A program made the position numbers and the translations under genes. From positions 1 through 64,000 of the forward strand of contig DVLO01000044.1 in NCBI GenBank assembly GCA_018715495.1: a stretch of 64,000 nucleotides of DNA, in the 5' to 3' direction. The notes under the pieces are model-generated. The model did not search any database. It was given only the letters and a program-made list of their open reading frames with translations, and had not been told where the DNA came from. Source of the stretch: Candidatus Limihabitans stercoravium. Its GTDB lineage: Bacteria > Bacillota > Clostridia > Christensenellales > CAG-314. Positions 26,836 through 34,907 of this stretch are shown here, one piece after another. Numbering within the stretch: position 1 is the first letter of the stretch; the number at the start of each line of letters is the position of its first letter.

Positions 26836-27981
26836 TTACTTTTTTTCGGGAATATAAGCGTCGCCACCCGTCAGCACAATCATCTTGATTGCCTGAGTTG
26901 AGAAGTCATTGGCGTAAACACTCAGTTTCTTGTCCAATGTTCCCCTGGCAAGCACCTTGTAATGACCAACATTCTTGGCAATCAGGTTTTTCGCCTTCAA
27001 TGCTTCAAGCGTTACTTCCTCTCCGTCTTCGAAATTAGCACTGATTGTGTCAATGTTTACAATACCCTTCTTACCTTCAGACAACACAAATTCGCTGCGT
27101 TCCACCATTGCACTGACAAATTCGTCAGGTACGATTGCGTCGGCTTCGGCAACGGTGATTTTCGAACGAATGAGTTCGGCAATGTCCGCCTTGACAAGTT
27201 TGGCATTTTCAGTACTTCCGTCCGCCTTGATTTTTACAAGTCCCATTTCAACAAGTTTGGCTGTATTTTCGTAAGGCAACTTGTAATCGACGTAAGGTGC
27301 ATTGGACGGTTCAATTCCTTCCAGTGCCATTTCAATGAGTTCCAGTGCGTATCTGCTGCGAAGGGGATTCTTTATTCCGTAACGTGTGGGAACATCAACG
27401 TACTTCTTGCTTTCAGATGCGTCTTCAACCTTGAACTTGCTTTCCAAAAGTGTGTTGGGATCAATTGCAAGGTAGAGATTCAACGTCTTTCCCTTGACCG
27501 CCAATACTGCGTACAGCTTTCTGCCGATACGGAAACTTTCGCCCGACCAACTGAAACGACTCTTTACACCCTTGTAGGACAACAGCTTGTTTTTCAACAG
27601 ATCGTAAAATTCCTTCAGCTGATCATCTGCCTGCATGACACGTGCTTTAAAACTGCGGTCGTAAAGAACATGCACAAGACGTTGTTTCTGTTCGACAACC
27701 TTGGCTGTCTTTGCAACAGGACGTTGTTCCTCAATTTTCGGAGCTTCCTGTTCGGCAGGTTGTTGGGCAGGTTGTTCTTCTTCAAGAGCAATGGGCTGTG
27801 GCTGAACCGTCGGTTGTTCAAGAGGCTGAATTTCTACTGGTTGCTGCTTTTGCTGTTTAGATTGCTTCCTTCCACGTGCAATAGCTGCAACAATCACAAC
27901 CACAAGCAACACAGCCACAACCAACATCAATCCGTAGATGATGTATTGGTCAATCTGTAATGCGTTGAGTAAAGTTGACAT
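26836..27981 (-). CDS. Membrane-anchored protein with a ribosomal uL15-like C-terminal domain
   Basis: ATG 27981 behind AGGAGGAG gives 381 residues. One hydrophobic helix (about 10-35) is followed by a long Gln/Pro/Glu linker (about 45-105). A conserved-looking domain with a Y-D-R-S-F segment comes next (about 108-230). The last 75 residues match the C-terminal domain of ribosomal protein L15: a V-T-L-E-A-L motif, V-L-A-R-G-T-L-D-K-K-L-S-V, F-S-x-x-A and a final G-G. It cannot be the ribosomal gene itself, because it lacks the L15 N-terminus and is membrane-bound. Function is unknown, and such proteins may be annotated loosely as uL15 family. Confidence 0.75.
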   Translation of the reverse strand: MSTLLNALQIDQYIIYGLMLVVAVLLVVVIVAAIARGRKQSKQQKQQPVEIQPLEQPTVQPQPIALEEEQPAQQPAEQEAPKIEEQRPVAKTAKVVEQKQRLVHVLYDRSFKARVMQADDQLKEFYDLLKNKLLSYKGVKSRFSWSGESFRIGRKLYAVLAVKGKTLNLYLAIDPNTLLESKFKVEDASESKKYVDVPTRYGIKNPLRSRYALELIEMALEGIEPSNAPYVDYKLPYENTAKLVEMGLVKIKADGSTENAKLVKADIAELIRSKITVAEADAIVPDEFVSAMVERSEFVLSEGKKGIVNIDTISANFEDGEEVTLEALKAKNLIAKNVGHYKVLARGTLDKKLSVYANDFSTQAIKMIVLTGGDAYIPEKK

Positions 27982-28009
27982 ATTACTCCTCCTTTTCTGT
28001 ACTGCGTTC

Positions 28010-28027
28010 ACATTGCAGTTGCAATGT
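28010..28027. promoter_or_regulatory. Perfect 18-bp palindrome in the 5' leader of the uL15-like gene
   Basis: ACATTGCA-GT-TGCAATGT lies between the promoter and the start codon. It may be an operator or a leader hairpin. Confidence 0.45.
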
Positions 28028-28062
28028 TGCGACAGAATTTCTCTTTAGAAATATATACTGAC

Positions 28063-28091
28063 ATTATGCCCAATTGCATCGATTTTGTCAA
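28063..28091 (-). promoter_or_regulatory. Promoter of the uL15-like membrane gene
   Basis: On the minus strand TTGACA (28091-28086) and CATAAT (28068-28063) are separated by 17 bases. Confidence 0.65.
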
Positions 28092-28147
28092 GACGTTACT
28101 TAAAAAATAAGCACAAATTTTAAATTTTTACTAATCGCAATTTACCA

Positions 28148-29044
28148 TTATATACTCAATGTCCAGTCTATCCCTGCCTTTTCAAGACGTTGTTTATCCT
28201 TGACTACACTGTTCAACAACCGTCTTGGAAGATCTTCGTTTTGCTTCAATATGTTGTCAAACTGACTGTATGGGAATGGATGTTCGAAGGTGTCGCTTCC
28301 CACTTCGATTGTGTAGGAGGGAATCTTCAACATCTTGATACACCAGTCCTTGTAGCCGCCTGTACTACCCTTGCCGTCAATCAATGTGTAGCCGGTACTT
28401 CTTGCAATGGCGTCGGCGTACCTCTTGTCACGCCACAATCGGTGAGTTGCCTGATTGAATTTCCAGTACACCACTTCACCCTTGCAGTGGTAACTCAATG
28501 TCACAAGCGGTTTTACCGCAAGAGTAAAACGCACAAGCGCCTGCGTTTCCGCTTCGCTTTCGGGACACTTGCCAACGTAGTTTTCTTTGTCGGGATTGAA
28601 CACGTTGCTTGCGCCCTTACCCCAGTTAGCGTCGAAATTGACATTGATGTCCACACCGTTGACATTGCTTTTCCACAACGAAAAGTCACTGCCGCCGTTC
28701 AGTTCCGAAAGAAATCGGCGTCGCTCTTCATCATCAATAAAATCCACTCCTTCCTGACACAACCTCACACCGTCGGGATTTGCCATGGGAATGAAGTAAA
28801 TCCCCCCAAGGTTAAGCAAATCGCTGTTCTTGACCAGATACTTCGCCTGACAAAGGCACAACAATGCCGTAATGTGTTCACGTGCGTGTATTGCAGACTG
28901 AACAATCATATAATTGCCGTTTTTCTGTCCTACAAATATGTAGGGAATACGTTGACCTAAAGTACTTTCCCCAATGCTGCCCACTTCTACTCCGTGAGTG
29001 TTGAACAATTGCAATTCGTGCAGTAAATCCTTGTAACTAAACAC
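28148..29044 (-). CDS. M14-family zinc carboxypeptidase, cytoplasmic
   Basis: The start is GTG 29044 behind AAGGAG. The 298-residue product has the zinc motif H-A-R-E (His53, Glu56), N-P-D-G-V near 89, D-I-N-V-N-F, the third zinc His in S-Y-H-C (His186), and the catalytic Glu in Y-T-I-E-V-G (Glu247). All essential residues are therefore present. There is no signal peptide, so it works inside the cell. Related enzymes cleave gamma-D-Glu-diamino-acid bonds of muropeptides, so cell-wall peptide recycling is the best guess. It is a single-gene unit. Confidence 0.87.
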   Translation of the reverse strand: MFSYKDLLHELQLFNTHGVEVGSIGESTLGQRIPYIFVGQKNGNYMIVQSAIHAREHITALLCLCQAKYLVKNSDLLNLGGIYFIPMANPDGVRLCQEGVDFIDDEERRRFLSELNGGSDFSLWKSNVNGVDINVNFDANWGKGASNVFNPDKENYVGKCPESEAETQALVRFTLAVKPLVTLSYHCKGEVVYWKFNQATHRLWRDKRYADAIARSTGYTLIDGKGSTGGYKDWCIKMLKIPSYTIEVGSDTFEHPFPYSQFDNILKQNEDLPRRLLNSVVKDKQRLEKAGIDWTLSI

Positions 29045-29127
29045 CGTTTCTCCTTACTTGTGATATTATATGACACAAGTTCAGCCGATTTGACAAAATG
29101 CACAAGTCACTTTTTATATGCAGTTAC

Positions 29128-29156
29128 TTGACTAAATACCGTAACAGTGGTTAAAT
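29128..29156 (+). promoter_or_regulatory. Promoter of the antiporter-remnant leader
   Basis: TTGACT at 29128-29133 and TTAAAT at 29151-29156 with 17 bases between. The transcript would begin near 29163, at the left end of the structured leader. Confidence 0.55.
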
Positions 29157-29159
29157 GTA

Positions 29160-29256
29160 AACAAGGGAATAAAGTTCTCCCGAACATTGATTATCTTAAA
29201 CCGCTTTTAAAGGCTGATGACTTCTGCAATGTGCAGGGGTATCAGCCTTTTTTGCG
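29160..29256 (+). promoter_or_regulatory. Structured leader, possible ion riboswitch (Na+-I/DUF1646-like) with terminator
   Basis: The leader holds a small GGGA/TCCC hairpin. A long stem follows, AAAGGCTGAT (29209-29218) with ATCAGCCTTT (29241-29250). Its interior has GACTT on one side, GGGGT on the other, and a CTGCA/TGCAG tip, and the stem ends in a T-tract. The inner asymmetric loop looks conserved rather than like a plain terminator, and it stands directly before a cation antiporter remnant. The assignment to the Na+-I class rests on memory of that motif and needs a covariance search. Confidence 0.45.
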
Positions 29257-29269
29257 TATGTGAGGTTTT

Positions 29270-29547
29270 ATGTTGGATTTTTTGACGTCATTTGCAGTAA
29301 TTACGTTGAGTTCGTTGTGCTTGGTTCAATCTTGTCCAAACTGAAGTTGCCGCCCCTTGTGGCAATGCTGATTGTGGGGATTGTGTTGATTACTGCACCG
29401 CTTGGTGCAATTGCAATAGACAACCTTTACAAAAAACTGCTGACACACGACATCAACCCAACTGACAACGACAACAGTCAATCAAAACTGCCGTTACATC
29501 CACCAGTGACGCACAAGTCAGATTGTAAAACAACAAACAACACTTGA
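29270..29547 (+). pseudogene. Remnant of a cation/proton antiporter, internally deleted and frameshifted
   Basis: ATG 29270 behind TGAGG opens M-L-D-F-L-T-S-F-A-V-I-T-L in one frame, which stops at 29345. The other frame supplies S-K-L-K-L-P-P-L-V-A-M-L-I-V-G-I-V-L, the hallmark of the N-terminal helix of CPA-type antiporters, so a one-base indel lies near 29325. This is followed immediately by I-T-A-P-L-G-A-I-A-I-D, which belongs at the C-terminus of the same family, and a polar tail to 29547. Most of the protein, over 300 residues in intact members, is missing. It therefore looks like a degraded copy left behind its leader RNA. Confidence 0.65.
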
Positions 29548-29564
29548 AAGTGAATTATTGCACA

Positions 29565-29600
29565 AAAAACACGCTTGCCAAATCTTACAAGCGTGTTTTT
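29565..29600. terminator. Bidirectional terminator between antiporter remnant and nagB
   Basis: AAAAACACGCTTG pairs with CAAGCGTGTTTTT across a 10-base loop, giving T-tracts on both strands. Confidence 0.9.
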
Positions 29601-29627
29601 ATTAAAATAGTCAATATAAATTTTTCG

Positions 29628-30356
29628 TTACATTTTAAGTTTAGCAGCAGCAAGTGTGTCACACACCAAAACTACATCAGGGTGTTTTTGCAGTACGCTT
29701 GCAGGACAGTTTTCACTGATTTCTCCCTGCACCATTTTGTACACTGCATCCGCCTTGTTGGTTCCGTTGGCAATTACAATGATTTTTCTTGCGTTAATGA
29801 TGTTGGAAATGCCCATGGTGATTGCCTTTGTCGGCACTTCGTCAATGCTGTTGAACAGACGGGAATTGTCCTTGATTGTGCTGTCGGCAAGTTGCACGAT
29901 GTGGGTCACACTGTCGAAAGGTGTGCCCGGTTCGTTGAAACCGATGTGTCCGTTACTGCCGATTCCCAACACCTGGATGTCCTGTTTCAAACTTGCAAGC
30001 AATTCATTGTACTGTCGACACTGCTGCTCAAGGTTGTCGGCACTTCCGCATGGAATGTGAGTGTTGCCAAGGTCAATGTCAATGTGGTCAAACAACACGT
30101 TGCGCATGAAGTAAGCGTAACTTTGCGGATGATCTCTGTCAAGTCCCACGTATTCGTCAAGGTTTACGGTACTGACATTGGCAAAAGACAACAAACCCGC
30201 CTCATACATTTCAATGAGGTTGTTGTAAAGACCGATTGGACTGCTTCCCGTTGCCAATCCTAAAACTGCATTGGGATTGTCCAGGACAACATGGCTGACG
30301 ATTTCCGCAGCAACCTTGCTCATTTCGTGGTAATCATTGGTAACAATTACTTTCAT
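29628..30356 (-). CDS. nagB: Glucosamine-6-phosphate deaminase
   Basis: The 242-residue product has the standard NagB length and motifs: L-A-T-G-S-S-P near 34, the catalytic N-L-D-E-Y segment, G-I-G-S-N-G-H-I-G-F-N-E-P and T-M-G-I-S. It converts glucosamine-6-P to fructose-6-P and ammonia, completing the pathway from the PTS and NagA at 8.8-17.3 kb. It is transcribed alone from a consensus promoter, apart from nagA. Confidence 0.95.
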   Translation of the reverse strand: MKVIVTNDYHEMSKVAAEIVSHVVLDNPNAVLGLATGSSPIGLYNNLIEMYEAGLLSFANVSTVNLDEYVGLDRDHPQSYAYFMRNVLFDHIDIDLGNTHIPCGSADNLEQQCRQYNELLASLKQDIQVLGIGSNGHIGFNEPGTPFDSVTHIVQLADSTIKDNSRLFNSIDEVPTKAITMGISNIINARKIIVIANGTNKADAVYKMVQGEISENCPASVLQKHPDVVLVCDTLAAAKLKM

Positions 30357-30383
30357 ATCTTCTCTCCGACATTTGATAATCCC

Positions 30384-30412
30384 ATTGTATTACTAATTAA
30401 AAAATATGTCAA
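30384..30412 (-). promoter_or_regulatory. Promoter of nagB
   Basis: On the minus strand TTGACA (30412-30407) and TACAAT (30389-30384) are separated by 17 bases, 27 bases upstream of the ATG. Confidence 0.75.
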
Positions 30413-30454
30413 GACTGTAACTGACTGTACATGAATTTGCAAAATGCAATTTGT

Positions 30455-30484
30455 ATAAAAAGTCACCTGTGAAATACAGGTGAC
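30455..30484 (-). terminator. Terminator of the Sel1-repeat gene, a diverged copy of the hpt terminator
   Basis: GTCACCTGT and ACAGGTGAC form a 9-bp stem with T-tract on the minus strand. It follows the 30492-30546 repeat at the same distance as the hpt terminator follows its copy. The stem bases differ from the hpt one but remain paired. Confidence 0.8.
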
Positions 30485-30491
30485 CTTGTGC

Positions 30492-30546
30492 ACAATATAT
30501 TCAATTTTACTTGTAGGCTTCTTCCGCAAGCACGCAGATATCACGC
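30492..30546. repeat. 55-bp direct repeat, copy of the 3' end of hpt
   Basis: Identical at all 55 positions to 34853-34907. That copy holds the last codons, stop codon and following bases of hpt. The two copies flank the Sel1-repeat gene. Confidence 0.95.
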
Positions 30547-30581
30547 GACGTGATTTTAGCAAAATTGAGAAATTTGCCTTG

Positions 30582-33500
30582 TTACAAGTTTTCCTTGTTG
30601 TTTTCCTTTAACCGGCAAAGGAACTCCACAATCTTCGGATCGTAAAACTCGAATCTCTGTGGCAAGAACGTTTCTACAACTGCGTATTTGCCAAAAAGTT
30701 TCTTGACAATGTCAATTGACTTTACTTCAAACAACGGAATTTCAACATCGTTGATCTTCAACAATCCAAAGTTGACAATCAGTTTGTTGCCCGACTTCTT
30801 GTCCGTTAAAACAGTGTTGGTATTTGACATTCCGTCAACATTGCAGTAAAACAATTTGCGGTTTGAATACATTAATGAGTGACATTTCCTGAAATGTTGA
30901 GCTGCCCTTGACTTGTCCACAGCCGTACCGTAGCCGTAGCGATAGCAACAGCCCAAAAGATAGTCGACACCTGTCCACGGTTCGGGATTTTTGCAACTTG
31001 ACAGATACTTGAAGGCAAGGTTGTAGTTCTTTTCGACCAATTGCCCTTCGTAGTAAATCTTACCTAATTGACAAGCAGCATGGTTGTTTCCGCTCTCTTT
31101 GTAAATTTTCTCTAACAATCTGACGCCTTCGGCGCCGTGTTGCTGACGAAAGTGATTTAGATATAGATTTGCCAACTTTAATTCTACACTGGTGTTACCT
31201 TTACTGAGAGCGCTCCTGTACAGTTCGACAGCCTTGTCAAGATTTACTCTGTCGTTGACATATTGGTCGGCAAGTTCGATTTCGGCATATTCAAATCCCG
31301 ATTCCGCAGCCTGTTCCTTGTATCCCGCCCAATACAGCGCAGGCGGATAGCCTTGCCGGGCTGACAGTTGAATCAATCTTTCTTGTTCTTCCTTGTGGGG
31401 CAAACTCCATATCTTCCGCCCTGCAATGAAATATTCAAAACTCTCAGTCTGCAAAATTCCGAAGTAAAACTGTGCAACACAGTTTCCTTCCCTTTCGTAC
31501 TTTCTCAATAAATCGTACAACTGACTGTGCCTGTTTTCCGCCAGCATTTCTTTGTACATTTTTCCAATCAACTGATATTCCTTGACGTACATTTCATTGG
31601 TAAACTGCTTACACTGTACATACTTTCGCATTGCAACAATGCAGAACTCCAACGCAAAGGACTTGATAAAGCCGGATTGCTGAGTAAACTTGTCCAACAG
31701 GTAGGTTTCCGCCTCATTACAGCCACGTGAAACCGCCTTGATGAACAGTTCCTGGGACTTCATGCTGTCTTTAACAACAAATTTACCGTTTTCGTATCGC
31801 TGTGCAAGACGATACATTGCCCAAGCGTCTCCATTGTCCGCATCCTTGCTGTACTGTTGCGTTGCGTCCGAACGCAACTTCATTGCCTTTAATTTGTCTA
31901 CGGAAACGCCTCGTCCATCTTCGTAACACCCTGCAAGGTTGTCCATCGCAACAGCATTGCCAAGTTCGGCGGATTTTGTGTACCATTCCACTGCCTTAGA
32001 GTAATTCTGTTCAACTCCTTCACCATTTGCATATCTTAATCCAAGATTGTTCATTGCCTCTCTGTTGCCAAGCTCTGCTGATTTAGTGTAACACTCTACC
32101 GCTTTAAAGTAATCTTTTTCTACTCCTTCACCCTTGTAATAACTATTGCCAAGGTTGAGCATTGCGCTTGCATTGCCAAGCTCAGCGGATTTAGTGTACC
32201 ACTCTACTGCTTTAGTGTAATCCTGTTCAACTCCTTCGCCATAGTAATAACTATAAGCTAAATTGAACATTGCATCTCTGTTACCGAGCTCTGCGGATTT
32301 AGTGTACCACTCTACCGCCTTAGTGTAATCCTGTTCAACTCCATTACCCCTATCATAACAAAAGCCAAGATTGTTGATGGCATCTCTGTTACCAAGCTCT
32401 GCGGATTTAGTGTACCATTCTACTGCCTTGGTGTAATCCTGCTCAATGCCGTTACCATTGTAATAGCACAAACCAAGATTGAACATTGCATCTCTGTTTG
32501 CAAGTTCTGCGGATTTAGTAAACCACTCTACTGCTTTAGCATAATCCTGTTCAACTCCTTCACCCTTGTAATATCTTAATCCAAGACTGTTCATGGCATC
32601 TCTGTTACCAAGTTCGGCGGATTTAGTGTACCACTGTACTGCTTTAGTGTAATCCTGTTCCACACCTTCACCCTTGTTATAGCAATAGGCTAAATTGAAC
32701 ATTGCATCACTGTCACCAAGTTCGGCGGATTTAGTGTACCACTGTACCGCTTTAGTGTAATCCTTTTCTACGCCTTCACCCTTGTAATAACTATTGCCAA
32801 GGTTAAACATTGCGCTTGCATTGCCAAGTTCGGCGGATTTAGTGTACCACTCTACTGCCTTAGTGTAATCCTGTTCAACTCCATTACCCCTATCATAACA
32901 AAAGCCAATACGGTTCATGGCATTTCTGTTACCAAGTTCGGCGGATTTAGTGTACCACTGTACCGCTTTAGTGTAATCCTTTTCAACTCCTTCGCCATTG
33001 TAATAACTATAAGCTAAATCGAACATTGCATCTCTGTTACCGAGCTCTGCGGATTTAGTACTCCACTCCACTGCTTTAAAATGATCTTTTTCAACACCGG
33101 TACCATGGTAATAGCAAACACCAAGATTGCGCATTGCATCGCTGTTTCCAAGTTCGGCGGATTTAGTGAACCATTCTACTGCTTTAGAGTAATCTTGCTC
33201 GACACCTTCACCGTTATAATAACTATTGCCAAGGTTGAGCATTGCGATTGCATTGCCAAGCTCTGCAGATTTAGTGTACCACTCTACTGCCTTAGTGTAA
33301 TCCTGTTCAACTCCTTCACCATAGTAGTAACAGTTACCAAGATTGCGCATTGCGCTTGCATTGCCAAGCTCTGCGGATTTGGTGTACCACTGTACCGCTT
33401 TAGTGTAATCCTGTTCAACTCCTTCACCCTTGTAATAACCATTGCCAAGGCTATTCATTGCATATGCGTTACCCAGTTCAGCAGATTTAGTGTACCACTC

Positions 33501-34685
33501 TACCGCTTTAAAGTAATCTTTTTCTACTCCTTCACCCTTGTAATAGCAAACACCAAGATTGAACATTGCATCACTGTCACCAAGTTCGGCGGATTTAGTA
33601 TACCACTCTACTGCTTTAGCGTAATCCTTTTCAACTCCTTTACCCTTCTCATAACAATAGCCAAGGTTGTTCATTGCATCTCTGTTACCAAGGTTTGCAG
33701 ATTTTGTGTACCATTCTACTGCTTTAGCGTAATCCTGTTCAACTCCTTCGCCATAGAAATAACCATTGCCAAGGCTATTCATTGCATATGCGTTACCCAG
33801 TTCAACAGATTTAGTGTACCACTCTACCGCTTTAAAGTAATCTTTTTCTACTCCTTCACCATTGTAATAACTATTGCCAAGGTTAAACATTGCGCTTGCG
33901 TTACCAAGCTCTGCGGATTTAGTAAACCACTCTACTGCTTTAGCGTAATCCTTTTCAACTCCTTCGCCATAGTAGTAACAACTACCAAGATTGCGCATTG
34001 CTCCTGAATTACCAAGCTCTGCGGATTTAGTAAACCACTCTACTGCTTTAGCATAATCCTGTTCAACTCCTTCACCCTTGTAATAGCAATAGCCAATATT
34101 GTGCATTGCATCACTGTTACCAAGGTTTGCAGATTTAGTGTACAACTCTACTGCTTTAGCGTAATCCTTTTCAACTCCTTCACCCTTGTAATAGCAAACA
34201 CCAAGGTTGCGCATTGCGTTGCTGTTGCCAAGTTCGGCGGATTTAGTGTACAACTCTACTGCTTTAACGTCATCCTTTTCTACGCCTTGACCGAAGTTGT
34301 AACAGTAGCCCAATGCGTTTATTCCAGAGGAATTGTTGCACTGTGCTGATTTCTTGTACCAAGACAAAGCCTCGTCGTAATCCTTGTCAACACCCAAACC
34401 GTTACTGTAGCACTTACCGATGTAGTACATTGCCTCGCCGTCACCGTTGCCTGCAAATTTACGAAATATTTCAAGTGCCTGACTGTACTGCTTGTTTTCC
34501 AGAAGATCCACTGCCTGCTTGAGTTCGCACTCGCTTGACAATTGGTCAGACGAAACAGTGCTATTTTTTTCAATGCCGTACTGCTTGTCAATGTCGGTAC
34601 TTCCACACACAGGACATTGCCTGATCTTGTCGAAGTCCTTGGCGTCAACTTGCAGTTCAAACCCGCATTTGTTACATTTAATCAT
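30582..34685 (-). CDS. Giant Sel1-repeat protein with N-terminal zinc ribbon
   Basis: ATG 34685 behind GAGGAGGGG gives 1,367 residues. An opening frame 15 codons longer has no ribosome site. Residues 4-27 form a zinc ribbon (C-x-x-C ... C-x-x-C at 4, 7, 24, 27). A linker and an initial Sel1 unit are followed by 22 near-identical tandem 36-residue Sel1 (TPR-like) repeats with core K-A-V-E-W-Y-T-K-S-A-E-L-G-N. More diverged repeats follow, then a distinct end domain of about 80 residues. It should form a long solenoid for protein-protein contacts in the cytoplasm. The repeats are nearly identical in DNA, so recent expansion is likely. It lies between 55-bp direct repeats taken from hpt. Confidence 0.9.
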   Translation of the reverse strand: MIKCNKCGFELQVDAKDFDKIRQCPVCGSTDIDKQYGIEKNSTVSSDQLSSECELKQAVDLLENKQYSQALEIFRKFAGNGDGEAMYYIGKCYSNGLGVDKDYDEALSWYKKSAQCNNSSGINALGYCYNFGQGVEKDDVKAVELYTKSAELGNSNAMRNLGVCYYKGEGVEKDYAKAVELYTKSANLGNSDAMHNIGYCYYKGEGVEQDYAKAVEWFTKSAELGNSGAMRNLGSCYYYGEGVEKDYAKAVEWFTKSAELGNASAMFNLGNSYYNGEGVEKDYFKAVEWYTKSVELGNAYAMNSLGNGYFYGEGVEQDYAKAVEWYTKSANLGNRDAMNNLGYCYEKGKGVEKDYAKAVEWYTKSAELGDSDAMFNLGVCYYKGEGVEKDYFKAVEWYTKSAELGNAYAMNSLGNGYYKGEGVEQDYTKAVQWYTKSAELGNASAMRNLGNCYYYGEGVEQDYTKAVEWYTKSAELGNAIAMLNLGNSYYNGEGVEQDYSKAVEWFTKSAELGNSDAMRNLGVCYYHGTGVEKDHFKAVEWSTKSAELGNRDAMFDLAYSYYNGEGVEKDYTKAVQWYTKSAELGNRNAMNRIGFCYDRGNGVEQDYTKAVEWYTKSAELGNASAMFNLGNSYYKGEGVEKDYTKAVQWYTKSAELGDSDAMFNLAYCYNKGEGVEQDYTKAVQWYTKSAELGNRDAMNSLGLRYYKGEGVEQDYAKAVEWFTKSAELANRDAMFNLGLCYYNGNGIEQDYTKAVEWYTKSAELGNRDAINNLGFCYDRGNGVEQDYTKAVEWYTKSAELGNRDAMFNLAYSYYYGEGVEQDYTKAVEWYTKSAELGNASAMLNLGNSYYKGEGVEKDYFKAVECYTKSAELGNREAMNNLGLRYANGEGVEQNYSKAVEWYTKSAELGNAVAMDNLAGCYEDGRGVSVDKLKAMKLRSDATQQYSKDADNGDAWAMYRLAQRYENGKFVVKDSMKSQELFIKAVSRGCNEAETYLLDKFTQQSGFIKSFALEFCIVAMRKYVQCKQFTNEMYVKEYQLIGKMYKEMLAENRHSQLYDLLRKYEREGNCVAQFYFGILQTESFEYFIAGRKIWSLPHKEEQERLIQLSARQGYPPALYWAGYKEQAAESGFEYAEIELADQYVNDRVNLDKAVELYRSALSKGNTSVELKLANLYLNHFRQQHGAEGVRLLEKIYKESGNNHAACQLGKIYYEGQLVEKNYNLAFKYLSSCKNPEPWTGVDYLLGCCYRYGYGTAVDKSRAAQHFRKCHSLMYSNRKLFYCNVDGMSNTNTVLTDKKSGNKLIVNFGLLKINDVEIPLFEVKSIDIVKKLFGKYAVVETFLPQRFEFYDPKIVEFLCRLKENNKENL
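31960..34330 (-). repeat. Tandem 108-bp coding repeats, about 22 units
   Basis: Each unit encodes one 36-residue Sel1 repeat. Neighbouring units differ at few positions, mostly at the same hypervariable codons (for example A-S/R-D/S-D before A-M). This array is unstable by nature and may differ between strains or be mis-assembled. Confidence 0.9.
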
Positions 34686-34721
34686 CAAAATCCCCTCCTC
34701 TCTTGCGATAAATATAACAAC

Positions 34722-34750
34722 ATTATACACTAAACTAGTCTTGTATGCAA
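34722..34750 (-). promoter_or_regulatory. Promoter of the Sel1-repeat gene
   Basis: On the minus strand TTGCAT (34750-34745) and TATAAT (34727-34722) with 17 bases between. Confidence 0.7.
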
Positions 34751-34815
34751 TAACAATCGTGTAATTAGTTGTATTGTCAATCCATTACATTTGACAAAAT
34801 TCGTCAATCTAACTG

Positions 34816-34846
34816 ACAAAAGCCACCTGCGTGATTGCAAGTGGCT
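34816..34846 (-). terminator. Terminator of the tilS-hpt operon
   Basis: AAGCCAC pairs with GTGGCTT, extended by TGC/GCA after a mismatch. TTTTG follows on the minus strand, just after the end of hpt. Confidence 0.75.
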
Positions 34847-34852
34847 TGTAGT

Positions 34853-34907
34853 AACAATATATTCAATTTTACTTGTAGGCTTCTTCCGCAAGCACGCAGA
34901 TATCACG
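34853..34907. repeat. 55-bp direct repeat at the 3' end of hpt
   Basis: Exact partner of 30492-30546. The coding part is the end of hpt, so this is the original and the other the copy. Confidence 0.95.

Noticed and set aside
26962-27960. 332-codon plus-strand frame
   Set aside because: Antisense to the uL15-like membrane gene, which has a ribosome site, promoter and coherent domains.
28190-28960. 256-codon plus-strand frame
   Set aside because: Antisense to the M14 carboxypeptidase, whose catalytic motifs are complete.
33081-34007. 308-codon plus-strand frame
   Set aside because: It is antisense to the Sel1 array. Its repeats simply mirror the 108-bp coding units.
31960-34330. Regular repeats resembling a CRISPR array at first sight
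   Set aside because: The period is exactly 108 bp with no unique spacers, and it encodes Sel1 repeats in frame.
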